Shown: positions 16,739 through 25,644, numbered from the stretch's first letter. The stretch is DNA of 64,000 bases from Rhodococcus sp. KBS0724 (GCF_005938745.2 NZ_VCBX02000001.1:5160501-5224500); one strand, 5' to 3'. The notes: generated by a model from the letters alone, not told the origin. Program-made: numbers and translations.

Positions 16739-17650
16739 ATGACGCACACCGACATCAAGGGACTTGGCTACGTCAAGATCTCCACCAACGACATGGAACG
16801 TTGGCGCACTTTTGCATTCGACGTTCTGGGCTTCGCCAAGGGCAGCGGACCGGACGAGAACGCGCTGTACCTGCGTCTCGACGAGCGTGCGGCCCGCATC
16901 GTTGTCGTCGAAGGCGAGCGCGACGAGATCGTCAGCATCGGTTGGGAGGTCGCCGATCGTAACGCACTACGACGCGTCCAGGCCGCACTCGAGAAGTTCG
17001 GCACCGAGGTCGAACAACTTCCCCTCGCCGAGGCCGACGCACGCCGAGTCGAAGAGGTCATCACCTTCACCGATCCCGGCGGCGCAACGGTGGAAGTCTT
17101 CCACGGCGCGATCCTCGATCACAGCCCGGTAGTGACACCGTTCGGTTCTCGCTTTGTCACGGGATCACAGGGCCTCGGCCACGTTGTGCTCCCGGTCATG
17201 GACAGCGCAGCGAGCTTCGATTTCTACACCGACGTTCTCGGTTTCTATCCGCGTGGCGCGTTCCGCCTGCCCGCGCCGCCGGAGTTCGGACCCCTGCGCA
17301 TCCGCTTCCTCGGAGTCAACGAACGCCATCACAGCTTGGCACTGTGCCCCGCTCCGCACGGCGGCGCACCCGGTTTGATCCACATCATGGTCGAGGTGGA
17401 CACCCTCGACGCCGTCGGGCAGGCTCTCGATCGGGTTGTGAAGGACGGTTTCTCGGTGTCCTCCACCCTGGGCCGGCACACGAACGACAAGATGGTCTCG
17501 TTCTACGTCCGGGCACCAGGCGGCTGGGACATCGAATTCGGCACCGAGGGAATGACGGTGGACCAGAACTCGTATTCGGCAGAGGAAATCACCGCCGACA
17601 GTTACTGGGGCCATGACTGGTCCGGCAGCGAGCCGCTGGCCGCGATGTAA
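16739..17650 (+). CDS. hsaC: Extradiol dioxygenase, 3,4-DHSA type (HsaC)
   Basis: 303 residues with two vicinal-oxygen-chelate domains; the second carries the iron site. Ligands read H148 (GLGHVVLP), H215 (GLIHIMVEV) and E266 (WDIEFGTEG), the 2-His-1-carboxylate set of type I extradiol dioxygenases. HsaC performs meta-cleavage of 3,4-DHSA. The gene starts 18 bases after hsaA and ends the cluster before a strong terminator. A BphC-type biphenyl enzyme is the alternative, but the kshA-hsaA context favours steroid degradation. Confidence 0.92.
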   Translation: MTHTDIKGLGYVKISTNDMERWRTFAFDVLGFAKGSGPDENALYLRLDERAARIVVVEGERDEIVSIGWEVADRNALRRVQAALEKFGTEVEQLPLAEADARRVEEVITFTDPGGATVEVFHGAILDHSPVVTPFGSRFVTGSQGLGHVVLPVMDSAASFDFYTDVLGFYPRGAFRLPAPPEFGPLRIRFLGVNERHHSLALCPAPHGGAPGLIHIMVEVDTLDAVGQALDRVVKDGFSVSSTLGRHTNDKMVSFYVRAPGGWDIEFGTEGMTVDQNSYSAEEITADSYWGHDWSGSEPLAAM

Positions 17651-17686
17651 GTTCGCCAGGCACCTGGCTTGAGTTTCACCGGAAGA

Positions 17687-17716
17687 GGGCTTGCGCACAT
17701 GCGCAAGCCCTTTTCT
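17687..17716 (+). terminator. Intrinsic terminator after hsaC
   Basis: GGGCTTGCGC (17687-17696) and its exact complement (17701-17710) flank an ACAT loop and are followed by TTTTCTT. It ends the kshA-hsaA-hsaC transcript. Confidence 0.88.
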
Positions 17717-17826
17717 TGTACCCGGGTTTCTTGTGCCCGGATGTCGCGGGCATGGGTGTGGGCTTCGCATCGGCTGGCTGGTGATGCGAAGCTCAGGCGC
17801 GGTATGTGCTTCCGGCAGGGCCTAAT

Positions 17827-19173
17827 TCAGTCTCGGTGGACTGGTCCCTGGCGGGTGGTGGAGCGTCGGCGGCGTTGTTTCGGGTCGATCGCCGACGGTG
17901 GGATGAACCAGGGTTTGTGATCGGAGCCCATCTTGATTTCCCAGATTCCGCGGAACCCAGACGTGCTGTGCATCAACGTATGGTGGCCCCGACAGAGCAA
18001 CACGAGGTTGTCCATCACCGTCAAACCGCCCGTCGACCACGGTTTTATATGGTGCGCGTCGCACCACGCCGGGACCGCATCGCAGTTCGGGAAGGCGCAG
18101 CCCTTGTCCCGGGCAATCAACGCGATACGTTGTTCGGCCGTGACGAGACGTTTGAGTGGAGTCGCATCCAGGGGTGCACCCTTGCCGTCCATCAGGACGG
18201 TGGAGAGCATGCAGTCGCACGCGAGCATCCGGGTTTTGCTCACACTCAGCGGACCCATCCACGGCATGTATCCGACATCCAGATCCTCCAACACAGACTC
18301 GTCGTCGACATCAGGCGCGTCATCGTCGACTCGCACGGTGGCGCATTCGCGATGCTCCGCAAGGTCTTTCGCGGTGATGTGCACATTCACATGCGGACGC
18401 TGACCACCATCCACACCGGTGACAGCATTGTCCAAATACCGGCGAATGAGTTCCGTGAACGCATCGGCGGTACGTTTCGCTGCCGACCGCGCATCCGGCG
18501 TCCCGTCCGCAGCCGGTTTCGGCATCGACAACCCCGACAGCGCAGACAACAACATTTCGCCGGTTAACGCATCGAAATCACCCTTGATGACCACCCGACC
18601 ATTCAACGTCGGCGCGATCCGCAACACATTCAGATCATTATCCTCACCGGGCGGGGGCTCGTCGGATTCGAAAATCCGCTCCAAAACCGCAATCGCATAC
18701 CGCACCTTGACAGTCGTAGCCTCTACCCCGGATGCGGCGGCAAGAAGGGTTTTCATACTTGGCATTAACGCGATGTCCGGCATCCCCTTCGGTGGAGACT
18801 CGCAGAACGCGGCGATCAACGCCGCATGATCGAGCGAAAGATCACCCGCCTCGAACTGCGCAGCAATATCCGGGAACACCCGCAGTGCAGCACCGAGAGC
18901 AGCGATCTTGTTACCGGCCGCATTCTGCAGCATCGTATTGGCCGCCAACCACCGACCCACACCCCGGTAACACAGCACCGGCTCATCTGAATTCAGGGCC
19001 AGCTCGTCGACCGCCGCCACTCGAATCGCTTCCAACCGAAGAATTTCCGCAGATGCACTGACAGCCACGTCCCGAACCTCAGCCGGACTCAGTTGCCACA
19101 ACCTGCCACGCACACCCACAGCCGAACCGGCTACAACATCCCCCACCGCAATTGAATCGCTCACTATAGTCAT
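17827..19173 (-). CDS. DUF222 / HNH nuclease-domain protein (13E12 repeat type)
   Basis: 448 residues, start ATG at 19173 with GGAGG upstream. The N-terminal two thirds is the helical DUF222 domain. Near the C-terminus, CAFPNCDAVPAWCDAHHIKP and LLCRGHHTLMH form a complete HNH motif with zinc-binding cysteines. Families like this occur in many copies in Mycobacterium and Rhodococcus (13E12-type) and their role is not settled. It is a single-gene unit between the hsaC terminator and the iclR gene. No flanking inverted repeats were seen, so I do not call it a mobile element. Confidence 0.9.
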   Translation of the reverse strand: MTIVSDSIAVGDVVAGSAVGVRGRLWQLSPAEVRDVAVSASAEILRLEAIRVAAVDELALNSDEPVLCYRGVGRWLAANTMLQNAAGNKIAALGAALRVFPDIAAQFEAGDLSLDHAALIAAFCESPPKGMPDIALMPSMKTLLAAASGVEATTVKVRYAIAVLERIFESDEPPPGEDNDLNVLRIAPTLNGRVVIKGDFDALTGEMLLSALSGLSMPKPAADGTPDARSAAKRTADAFTELIRRYLDNAVTGVDGGQRPHVNVHITAKDLAEHRECATVRVDDDAPDVDDESVLEDLDVGYMPWMGPLSVSKTRMLACDCMLSTVLMDGKGAPLDATPLKRLVTAEQRIALIARDKGCAFPNCDAVPAWCDAHHIKPWSTGGLTVMDNLVLLCRGHHTLMHSTSGFRGIWEIKMGSDHKPWFIPPSAIDPKQRRRRSTTRQGPVHRD

Positions 19174-19329
19174 CAGGCCTCCCCACCCTTGACCTAATTA
19201 TACTCGAACACCCATTCGAATCAAGAGACATATCGGGCACATCCGCTGCCGAACCGTCGTGCACATGCACCGCAACCCCAGATGCAGGGACTTTCGTGAT
19301 TCACTTCACAAATGGCGAGCCATATGACA

Positions 19330-19348
19330 CTATTTCTAATTGAAATAG
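19330..19348. promoter_or_regulatory. Operator-like palindrome upstream of the IclR gene
   Basis: CTATTTC-taatt-GAAATAG is a perfect 7-bp inverted repeat with a 5-base spacer, about 40 bases before the iclR start. The A/T-rich arms and position fit an IclR autoregulatory site. Confidence 0.55.
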
Positions 19349-19388
19349 CCAGTTCACGGAATTTCATCGAAGAGGAGTGATGGACGCG

Positions 19389-20213
19389 ATGACTATGGCA
19401 CTGGAGTCCGAAGCGACGATTATGAAGCTGGAGTCTGTTGACCTGGGAGTTGACTCGACTCCCACTGCTGTTCTCGATCGCGTCTCACTTGTCCTCGACA
19501 CCTTCGATGGTCCGGGCCGCCTGACGCTCGCTCAGATTGTTCGCCGCACCGGCCTTCCACGGTCGTCCGCCCATCGCTTGCTCGAGCGGCTTGTCTCGAT
19601 GCGGTGGCTGCGACGCGACGGCCGTGACTACGAACTCGGGATGCGTCTGGTCGAGCTGGGCTCTCTCGCCGTCCACCAGGATCGCCTGCACACTGCGGCG
19701 TTGCCGCTTCTGCACGAGCTGTATCGCGTCACTGGTTTTGTTGTTCACCTCGGCATTCTCGACGGTCCAGATGTGGTGTACCTCGAGAAGATCGGTGGAC
19801 GCCTGGCTGCCGCTGTCCCGACGCGCGTCGGAGAACGGCGTCATGCCCCCACAACCGCGCTCGGTCAGGCGCTGCTTGCTTTTGCCCCGCCCCACGCCGC
19901 GACACACCCCCACCCCGCGACGCATCCCCAGCTCACCCGGGTTCGCGAGGCTGGTGTGGCTTTCGAAAGTGGAACCGGGTTGGCCGGCTTCAGCTGTCTG
20001 GCCGCTCCGATCGGATTGCCGGGACAGGCCATTGCAGCGGTCTCGATTTGTGGCCCGACGAAGGCGTTGCGCAATGATCACATCAGCGCAGCGCCCGTCC
20101 GCATGGCTGCGTCCGCGATCTGGCGCGCCATCGACGGCGGATCACACAGCGTCACACCAACTTTGCAGCGCCGGCAGCTGCTGCGCAACCTGCCCACCGC
20201 TGCCCGGGCGTGA
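19389..20213 (+). CDS. IclR-family transcriptional regulator
   Basis: 274 residues from the ATG at 19389, which is well spaced from GAGGAG; the ATG at 19380 is only 2 bases from it. The N-terminal winged helix has LTLAQIVRRTGLPRSSAHRL. The C-terminal effector domain keeps RVGERRHAPTTALGQALLA and GLAGFSCLAAPI, although a histidine/proline-rich stretch (about residues 176-188) sits where the domain is usually plain. The next gene, an alpha/beta hydrolase, starts 1 base after the stop, so regulator and hydrolase are co-transcribed. The effector is probably linked to the hydrolase substrate. Confidence 0.88.
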   Translation: MTMALESEATIMKLESVDLGVDSTPTAVLDRVSLVLDTFDGPGRLTLAQIVRRTGLPRSSAHRLLERLVSMRWLRRDGRDYELGMRLVELGSLAVHQDRLHTAALPLLHELYRVTGFVVHLGILDGPDVVYLEKIGGRLAAAVPTRVGERRHAPTTALGQALLAFAPPHAATHPHPATHPQLTRVREAGVAFESGTGLAGFSCLAAPIGLPGQAIAAVSICGPTKALRNDHISAAPVRMAASAIWRAIDGGSHSVTPTLQRRQLLRNLPTAARA

Positions 20214-20214
20214 C

Positions 20215-21141
20215 ATGACAGATTGTCGTGAACAGCTCGATCCCGCCTCGCGCACCATGCTTGACACACTCAATGCCGGGTTCCCGGCGGTGGAGTTGAT
20301 GGACGGTGCGCAGGCCCGCGCCGCTGTTGCCGCTCGCCGCCAGCCGGTCGAGAATCCCGAAGCTGTGGGCTCGGTGACAAATGTGGAAATTCCCGGCCCC
20401 GGCGGCCTGATTCCGGTTCGGATCTATCGGCCCGCGAAGACCCAATCCGATACTCCTGTCATCGTATTCGCGCACGGCGGCGGATTTGTCTTCTGCGATC
20501 TCGACAGCCACGACGGCATCTGCCGGGCGCTGTGCAACGGCGCCTCTGCGGTGGTGATGTCAGTCGACTACCGACTTGCACCCGAGCACCAGTCGCCGGC
20601 CGCCGCGGAAGACGTGTACGCGGCACTGCGCTGGGCAGCCGAGCACGCCGCGGAGTTCGGCGCCGATCCCGAACGGTTGATCGTTGCCGGGGACAGCGCC
20701 GGTGGGCATTTGGCTGCGGTGGCGTCGCTGATATCCCGTGATCGAGGCGGGCCGGCGGTGGCAGCGCAGGTCTTGATCTATCCCGTGATCGATGCCGATT
20801 TCGAGACGCCGTCGTATCGGGAGTTTGCCGAGGGCTGGTTCAACACGCGCGCTGCGATGACGTGGTACTGGGCGCAGTATTCACCGTCCGGGTTCTCCGA
20901 ACTCGGACCGGAGGCAAAGGTCAGTGGCTTACCCACCACCATCCTGATCACTGCCGGCCGCGACCCTTTGTGCAGTGAGGGTGAGGATTTCGGGCGTCGA
21001 CTCACCGACAGTGGTGTGCGCGTGATTCACCGCCACTACGAGCACATCTTCCACGGATTCATGACCATCGCGTCGCTCCCCATCACCACAGCGGCTCTGC
21101 AAACTCTCTACTCAGATATTGTGCTGGCTCTGGGTGAGTGA
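20215..21141 (+). CDS. Alpha/beta hydrolase of the hormone-sensitive lipase (HSL) family
   Basis: 308 residues from the ATG at 20215. The oxyanion-hole motif AHGGGF, the nucleophile elbow GDSAGGH, the acid in AGRDPLCSEG and the histidine in HIFHGF make a complete HSL-type catalytic set. It hydrolyses small carboxylic esters or lactones in the cytoplasm. It is translationally linked to the upstream IclR regulator. Its 3' end overlaps the convergent PadR gene by 30 bases. An ester made by the Baeyer-Villiger enzyme at 29-30.7 kb is a speculative substrate. Confidence 0.9.
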   Translation: MTDCREQLDPASRTMLDTLNAGFPAVELMDGAQARAAVAARRQPVENPEAVGSVTNVEIPGPGGLIPVRIYRPAKTQSDTPVIVFAHGGGFVFCDLDSHDGICRALCNGASAVVMSVDYRLAPEHQSPAAAEDVYAALRWAAEHAAEFGADPERLIVAGDSAGGHLAAVASLISRDRGGPAVAAQVLIYPVIDADFETPSYREFAEGWFNTRAAMTWYWAQYSPSGFSELGPEAKVSGLPTTILITAGRDPLCSEGEDFGRRLTDSGVRVIHRHYEHIFHGFMTIASLPITTAALQTLYSDIVLALGE

Positions 21142-21798
21142 GACGACATGATCTTCGATGTTCTTCCATCGGCCGGGAGTCATCGGGAGCGGCGATCCCA
21201 GCCGGTCGCGTTCGGATACCTTCGCAAATTCTTCGGACGCCCGGTCGATATCGTCGAGTAACCCACGCGCAAGGTCGATTTCAGCACGGAAGTAGCGCAC
21301 TGACCACCGCAAGGTCATGACGGGGTACGACCACGCAGGCTCGTTGTCTGCGTGGTCAGCGTGAAGTTCCGCGCGCCGCAGTTGCTCTTCGACATTGGCG
21401 ATGTGAGCGCCGACGAGTGCCTTGAGTCGTGCGGGGTCGTTGAGATGCCCCATCCAGAGGCGAAGCATGACACCGTGTTTGAGCACTGGAACCTCTACAG
21501 GCGCTTCCCGCGACCACGTGCGCACTGCGTCGGTTCCGGATTCGGTGATCGCGTACAGGCGGCGGCCTCGCACACCGGGTTCGGACACGACACGCGATTC
21601 CACGAACCCGATTCCCTCGAGTTTCTTGAGCTCGGCGTACACCTGACTGATGGACGGGCTCCAGTAGAAGAACCCGACGCTCCAATCGGCCCATTTCTTG
21701 AGATCGTTGCCGGTCAGTTCCTCCCCGAACGTGAGCATCCCGAGGACCGCCCAACTTGTTGCGGGAAGTCCTCTGGATACATCTTCGGGTGCGGACAC
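21112..21798 (-). CDS. PadR-family transcriptional regulator
   Basis: 228 residues. The N-terminal winged helix is typical of PadR (WAVLGMLTF, SPSISQVYAELKKLEGIGFV, RRLYAITESGTDAV). The C-terminal half is a long helical domain of the Vir/PadR-like type. It converges on the hydrolase gene and overlaps its last 30 bases. Target and effector are unknown; it faces no obvious structural gene of its own. Confidence 0.85.
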   Translation of the reverse strand: MSAPEDVSRGLPATSWAVLGMLTFGEELTGNDLKKWADWSVGFFYWSPSISQVYAELKKLEGIGFVESRVVSEPGVRGRRLYAITESGTDAVRTWSREAPVEVPVLKHGVMLRLWMGHLNDPARLKALVGAHIANVEEQLRRAELHADHADNEPAWSYPVMTLRWSVRYFRAEIDLARGLLDDIDRASEEFAKVSERDRLGSPLPMTPGRWKNIEDHVVSLTQSQHNI

Positions 21799-21871
21799 GG
21801 ACGAAAGTCTAACAATCGGTGACCTGGTGTTGGTGCATCACAAACCCAGGTGCCCGCCCAGCGGGAGAGTT

Positions 21872-22483
21872 TCACGACTTGGCGGTCAAGGCTGCCGTTG
21901 TCATGTCGATGACGTTCGCTTGAAAATCTGCCGCAGAGAGAGGCAATCGGCGGCGTCCGGTCAGATCACGTGCCCGGACGGCAAGCATTGCGGTGGCAAG
22001 CAGAATCGCACCGCGCACTCGCTCGTCCACCACCGGAGCGGGCAGGTGACCGATGGATTCACGCAACACCTCGATGGAGCGCACGAGGCTGGGGTAGCTC
22101 GGCGGAACCTGGTCGATCTGCTCCGGTTCGAGTTGGTAGATGGTTTGGCCGAGAATGCGCAGGTATCTGCGGCCCGCTTCGCCGGCGAGCATCGCGCACA
22201 GCGGCACCACGATCAGTTCCACACATTCGCGCGGGGTAGCCGTTTCCGGCCAAGCTGCCAGCATCGCGGTTCGACGAGCCTCCAACTGCACCAGATACTT
22301 CTCGCGAATCGCTTGGAGTATGCCTTCGCGGGATCCGAAGTGATACCGCAATGCCGACGGATTGCGTTGGCCCGCACCCTGAACGATGTCACCGACCAGG
22401 GTCGCCTCGATCCCCTTCGTGGCAAAGAGTTCTTCTGCCACTTCGAGGAGTTTTTGTTTGGTCGAGAGCTCTCCCGTACTCAT
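21872..22483 (-). CDS. TetR-family transcriptional regulator
   Basis: 203 residues from the ATG at 22483; a longer reading from 22585 would cover the divergent promoter and operator and is disfavoured. The helix-turn-helix is KLLEVAEELFATKGIEATLV followed by ALRYHFGSREGILQAI. The C-terminal ligand domain is all-helical. It is divergent from a PQQ-type beta-propeller gene, and a dyad (22505-22529) lies between the two starts, so it most likely represses that gene and itself. The ligand is unknown. Confidence 0.87.
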   Translation of the reverse strand: MSTGELSTKQKLLEVAEELFATKGIEATLVGDIVQGAGQRNPSALRYHFGSREGILQAIREKYLVQLEARRTAMLAAWPETATPRECVELIVVPLCAMLAGEAGRRYLRILGQTIYQLEPEQIDQVPPSYPSLVRSIEVLRESIGHLPAPVVDERVRGAILLATAMLAVRARDLTGRRRLPLSAADFQANVIDMTTAALTAKS

Positions 22484-22504
22484 GGCGCTTAGTGTACCTT
22501 TCCG

Positions 22505-22529
22505 ATTACTACTAATAAGGAGTATTAAT
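22505..22529. promoter_or_regulatory. TetR-type operator overlapping the ribosome site of the beta-propeller gene
   Basis: ATTAcTACT (22505-22513) and AGTAtTAAT (22521-22529) are complementary arms around a 7-base spacer. The dyad covers the AAGGAG ribosome site and the first bases of the ATG at 22528. Binding here would block transcription or early elongation of the beta-propeller gene. Confidence 0.55.
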
Positions 22530-24138
22530 GAGTCCTCTGAGATCGATGACCCCGGCCAAGTTCGGGTCCCTACTCTTTGCTGCAACTACGGTGCTGGCAA
22601 CAGGATTCGGAAGCAGCACCGGCAGTATCGGCAGCGCCGGTGGAAGCCTCGACCCCGACACATCCGTCTACGCCGACACAGGGTGGGTTACTCTGCACGG
22701 CGATTCGGGCAATCGCCGCCAACAACTCGGCGTCGAACCAGCGCAGAGTTACACCCGGTGGACAGCTCTGCAAGGCGCGTCGATTCTCACCGCTCCCACG
22801 ATGCTGCCCAACGGAAACCTGGCCATCACCACCGGCAAGGCCGAGGGCAACTCCAACCTCCACGTTCTCGACAAGTTCGGCACCGTCGTCTGGGAGACCC
22901 CGGCCTGGACCGGCAAGAACGGCGTCGACTCGGCCGCGATCATCTCCTCCCCCATCATCGACAAAGACGGCAATATCTTTGTCAGCGACGCAGATCAACT
23001 GTGGTCGTACACCAGCGACGGCGTGCTGCGCTGGGTCATCGACCTCCCCGCAGCGCCAAGCCCCAACCCCTTCGCCGACGGATCACGGGCGATCAACCCC
23101 TTTGTCACAGCGGCTTTCACGAAGGACGGCGCGGTTTTCGGCACCACCGTGTTCGGGCAGGTGATTGTCGCGGACCGGGCCACCGGCGAGCTGCGCGCAC
23201 CCGTGTTCCAGCTCCCCGGCTCAATAGCCAAGCGGCACACAAAAACTCCGATGTCCCCGAACATGTGGGCCGGTGGAATGATGGACCCGGCGATCAAAGA
23301 TCCCATTTTCCAGATCATCATGGGCGGCATAGTCCAGAGCGCGAACACTCCGGCCGTGGACTCGGTGACCGGACGCGTCTACGTCGCGGCAACTGACAAG
23401 GAAGAGGACAAGGGCGCGCTCTACGGCCTCGATGTCGTCCCGCCGAAGAACGGTGCCCCCGGCTCGATTTCCATTGCGTTCGCGGCGCAGATGGGCCCTG
23501 GCAGCGGTTCGAGCCCCGTTATCTCACCCGACGGAAAAACCGTCTACACGTGTGACGACGAAGGACTCCTCTATGCGTTCGACGCCGCGTCCGGCAAGGA
23601 ACTCTGGAATGCACCGTCGGGCGCTGCTGCTGCCGCAGTGGCCGTCGACGCCCGAGGATCGATCTACGCACTCACCAATCCCGGTGTCCTCTCCGCATAC
23701 AGTGCCGCCGGCGCAAAGCTCTGGGACGCCGATCTCAGCGAGCTGACCAATGCGACGCTCCCGGTCAGCGACGTGTACGGCGCACCCGTCGTGCGTGGCA
23801 ACGGCAACCCGACGGTCGTGAACGGCTCGATTCTGATCGAAGTCTTCTACGGCTACGACGTCCCGATTCAGGGCTACCCCGTCTCGGTGCCGGTGAAGTC
23901 CGCCATCGTCGACATCGATCCGGTCACCGGAAAGGGAATGCGCAACATCGGCTTCGCCACCGATACCACCGAAGGGATCCTGGCCGTCACTCCCGACGGG
24001 CGAATCTTCTCGACCTTGGGCGTCATGACGTCGACGGCCGTTGCGCCACTCGCGCCGATGATCAACCCGACGCTGCCAGACGGACTCGAATTGATCGCAC
24101 CGTCCGGCGGACTCGACGGTTTCATCCCGAACAAGTAG
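22528..24138 (+). CDS. Exported PQQ-type beta-propeller protein
   Basis: 536 residues. A signal-like N-terminus (KFGSLLFAATTVLATGFG) suggests export, but there is no lipobox. The rest consists of repeated propeller blades with PQQ-repeat style motifs (LHVLDKFGTVVWETP, LWSYTSDGVLRW, LYAFDAASGKELWNAP, LSAYSAAGAKLWDADL). No heme-binding CxxCH and no recognisable PQQ-dehydrogenase active-site motif were found, so enzyme activity is not supported. AAGGAG precedes the ATG. Its control by the divergent TetR regulator is likely. hsaB follows on the same strand after 170 bases. Confidence 0.82.
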   Translation: MSPLRSMTPAKFGSLLFAATTVLATGFGSSTGSIGSAGGSLDPDTSVYADTGWVTLHGDSGNRRQQLGVEPAQSYTRWTALQGASILTAPTMLPNGNLAITTGKAEGNSNLHVLDKFGTVVWETPAWTGKNGVDSAAIISSPIIDKDGNIFVSDADQLWSYTSDGVLRWVIDLPAAPSPNPFADGSRAINPFVTAAFTKDGAVFGTTVFGQVIVADRATGELRAPVFQLPGSIAKRHTKTPMSPNMWAGGMMDPAIKDPIFQIIMGGIVQSANTPAVDSVTGRVYVAATDKEEDKGALYGLDVVPPKNGAPGSISIAFAAQMGPGSGSSPVISPDGKTVYTCDDEGLLYAFDAASGKELWNAPSGAAAAAVAVDARGSIYALTNPGVLSAYSAAGAKLWDADLSELTNATLPVSDVYGAPVVRGNGNPTVVNGSILIEVFYGYDVPIQGYPVSVPVKSAIVDIDPVTGKGMRNIGFATDTTEGILAVTPDGRIFSTLGVMTSTAVAPLAPMINPTLPDGLELIAPSGGLDGFIPNK

Positions 24139-24308
24139 AGCAGGCACCTTCTACTCAGCGGGAGTGCCGAGGCCACCAGGGAAGGTGCGATCCCCGACAG
24201 GGGCGTGTTCGCGGCCATTGAGTGGGACTGGCGCTGGATTACGTCGTCAATGCCCCACATCGTAGGGACCGACACCCTGTTTGCAGAGCTTTGATCGAGG
24301 AGAAACAC

Positions 24309-24809
24309 ATGTCCGTAGAAAATGCCGCACCGTCGGCGCTGGACGGGCGCACACTGCGCGACGTGATGAGCAACTTCTGCACCGGCGTCACAGTGATCAC
24401 AGCCCATGACGGTGAGTCCCCACTCGGATTCACGTGCCAGTCCTTGGTCTCGGTCTCTCTCGATCCGCCGTTGCTCTCCTTCTGCCCGGCCAAGACGTCG
24501 ACGAGTTGGCCGAAGCTGCGCGAAGCGGGGTCCATCTGCATCAACGTTCTTGCGCACGATCAGAAGGACATGTGCTCGGCTTTCGCTCGCGGCGGCACTG
24601 ACAAGTTCAGTGGCGTCGACTGGGAAGCTGGCACCAACGGCGCGCCTGCCCTCGACGGCGCTCTGGCCCGGATCGAAGCAACCATCGAAAACGAGCACGA
24701 TGCCGGCGATCACACCATCGTCATTGCGCGCATCACGGATCTGACCGTGCTGCGCCACGACGGCCCGCTGCTCTTCTACCGTGGCGGTTTCGGTCGCTTC
24801 GACGCGTAA
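24309..24809 (+). CDS. hsaB: Flavin reductase (HsaB-type, partner of HsaA)
   Basis: 166 residues from the ATG at 24309 with GAGGAG upstream. It is a flavin-reductase-like split-barrel protein (VMSNFCTGVTVITAHDG, PLGFTCQSLVSVSLDPPLLSFCPAKTS, CINVLAHDQ). Length and motifs fit HsaB, which reduces flavin with NADH for the HsaA monooxygenase. hsaA is about 8 kb upstream in the window, so the two components are encoded in separate units. Another two-component monooxygenase could also use it. Confidence 0.87.
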   Translation: MSVENAAPSALDGRTLRDVMSNFCTGVTVITAHDGESPLGFTCQSLVSVSLDPPLLSFCPAKTSTSWPKLREAGSICINVLAHDQKDMCSAFARGGTDKFSGVDWEAGTNGAPALDGALARIEATIENEHDAGDHTIVIARITDLTVLRHDGPLLFYRGGFGRFDA

Positions 24810-24886
24810 CCAGCCAGGCGTTTCGAACTCAGGCGTCCCGCTGCGTGGGAGAGATCACCGATAGTGGCGATCACAAGCGATAGCGT

Positions 24887-24921
24887 CCGGTGAAGTCGGC
24901 ACCCACGGCCGACTTCACCGG
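24887..24921. terminator. 14-bp hairpin between hsaB and the isomerase gene
   Basis: CCGGTGAAGTCGGC (24887-24900) and its exact complement (24908-24921) flank a 7-base loop. No T-run follows. It may be a terminator or attenuator for hsaB, or an mRNA structure before the isomerase gene. Two GATCAC...GATAG repeats lie just upstream (24853-24883). Confidence 0.45.
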
Positions 24922-24945
24922 GACACAACTGATCGGATTACGTCG

Positions 24946-25332
24946 ATGACCACTATCGAAACTGATACCACCGCCGCGATCACAGCGACCGTCACCGCGT
25001 ACCTCGACGCGGTTTCTCGCGGATCGAGCGCAGACATCGCTGCCCTGTACGCCGAAAACGGGACTCTCGAGGATCCTGTGGGCAGCACACCGGTCACCGG
25101 CCGCGAGGCTATTGCCGCATTCTTCGGCGCTCTCGAGGGTCGCACGCAGGAAATCGAACTCCTGACCCTGCGTGTCAGTGGTTCCAGTGCAGCGTTCCAT
25201 TTCCGCGTCGTCACACCGATGGGTGACAAGATCTACGAGGTCTCCCCCATCGACGTGATGACCTTCGACGAGAACGCCAAGATCACCAGTACGCGCGCAT
25301 TCTGGGCGCCGTCGGACATGATCGCACGCTGA
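24946..25332 (+). CDS. ksi: Delta5-3-ketosteroid isomerase (SnoaL fold)
   Basis: 128 residues. Aligned by eye to the Comamonas enzyme, all three catalytic residues are kept: Y19 (Tyr14), D43 in LEDPVG (Asp38) and D103 in SPIDVMTF (Asp99). The enzyme moves the double bond of 5-en-3-ones into conjugation, giving 4-en-3-ones. Length matches the family. It overlaps the next small gene by one base (TGATG), and an FAD dehydrogenase follows. The conserved triad makes this stronger than a generic SnoaL call. Confidence 0.9.
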   Translation: MTTIETDTTAAITATVTAYLDAVSRGSSADIAALYAENGTLEDPVGSTPVTGREAIAAFFGALEGRTQEIELLTLRVSGSSAAFHFRVVTPMGDKIYEVSPIDVMTFDENAKITSTRAFWAPSDMIAR

Positions 25333-25577
25333 TGCGCCAGGTCAGCTGCCGTCATTGCGGTAACCGGGTACTCATCGAGAAGTACAGCAACGCGCACACC
25401 AGCGTGCAATGGCTCGAGGATTCCGCTCAGGTGTGCCCGGAACTGGCGCGCCCATCCGACAACCAGTACACGCAGCGTTCGTGCTCGTCGTTGCGTGAGA
25501 CCATCAACGACCTTGCCGACGCCGGTGCCGTCGAAATGAGCGAGCGCAGCTACCCCGTTCCCGGTTCCCTGTACTGA
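25332..25577 (+). CDS. Small cysteine-containing protein, unknown
   Basis: 81 residues, translationally coupled to the isomerase (TGATG overlap). Six residues from the start it has CRHC (C-x2-C); further cysteines are at about 35 (VCPEL) and 51 (RSCSSL). Four cysteines in this arrangement could hold zinc or an Fe-S cluster. No known ferredoxin pattern fits. Its fixed position between a ketosteroid isomerase and an FAD dehydrogenase suggests a redox or assembly accessory for the dehydrogenase, which is inference only. Confidence 0.75.
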   Translation: MRQVSCRHCGNRVLIEKYSNAHTSVQWLEDSAQVCPELARPSDNQYTQRSCSSLRETINDLADAGAVEMSERSYPVPGSLY

Positions 25578-25644
25578 GCCGGACTTCTCTCGCTCACTGG
25601 GAAGCTGCATGTACGACGCAATTCGGTCGCCCTAGCTTTGTGAC

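Noticed and set aside
17827..19173. DUF222/HNH gene as a mobile element or intein
   Set aside because: No terminal repeats, target duplication or host-protein extein were found. It is a stand-alone gene of a multicopy actinobacterial family.
19537..20214. An N-terminal extension of the alpha/beta hydrolase by 226 residues
   Set aside because: This part is a shifted reading of the iclR gene. The hydrolase family start fits the ATG at 20215.
24144..24188. GCACCTTC/GAAGGTGC pair after the beta-propeller gene
   Set aside because: Arms of 8 bp with a 29-base loop and no T-run are too weak to call a terminator.
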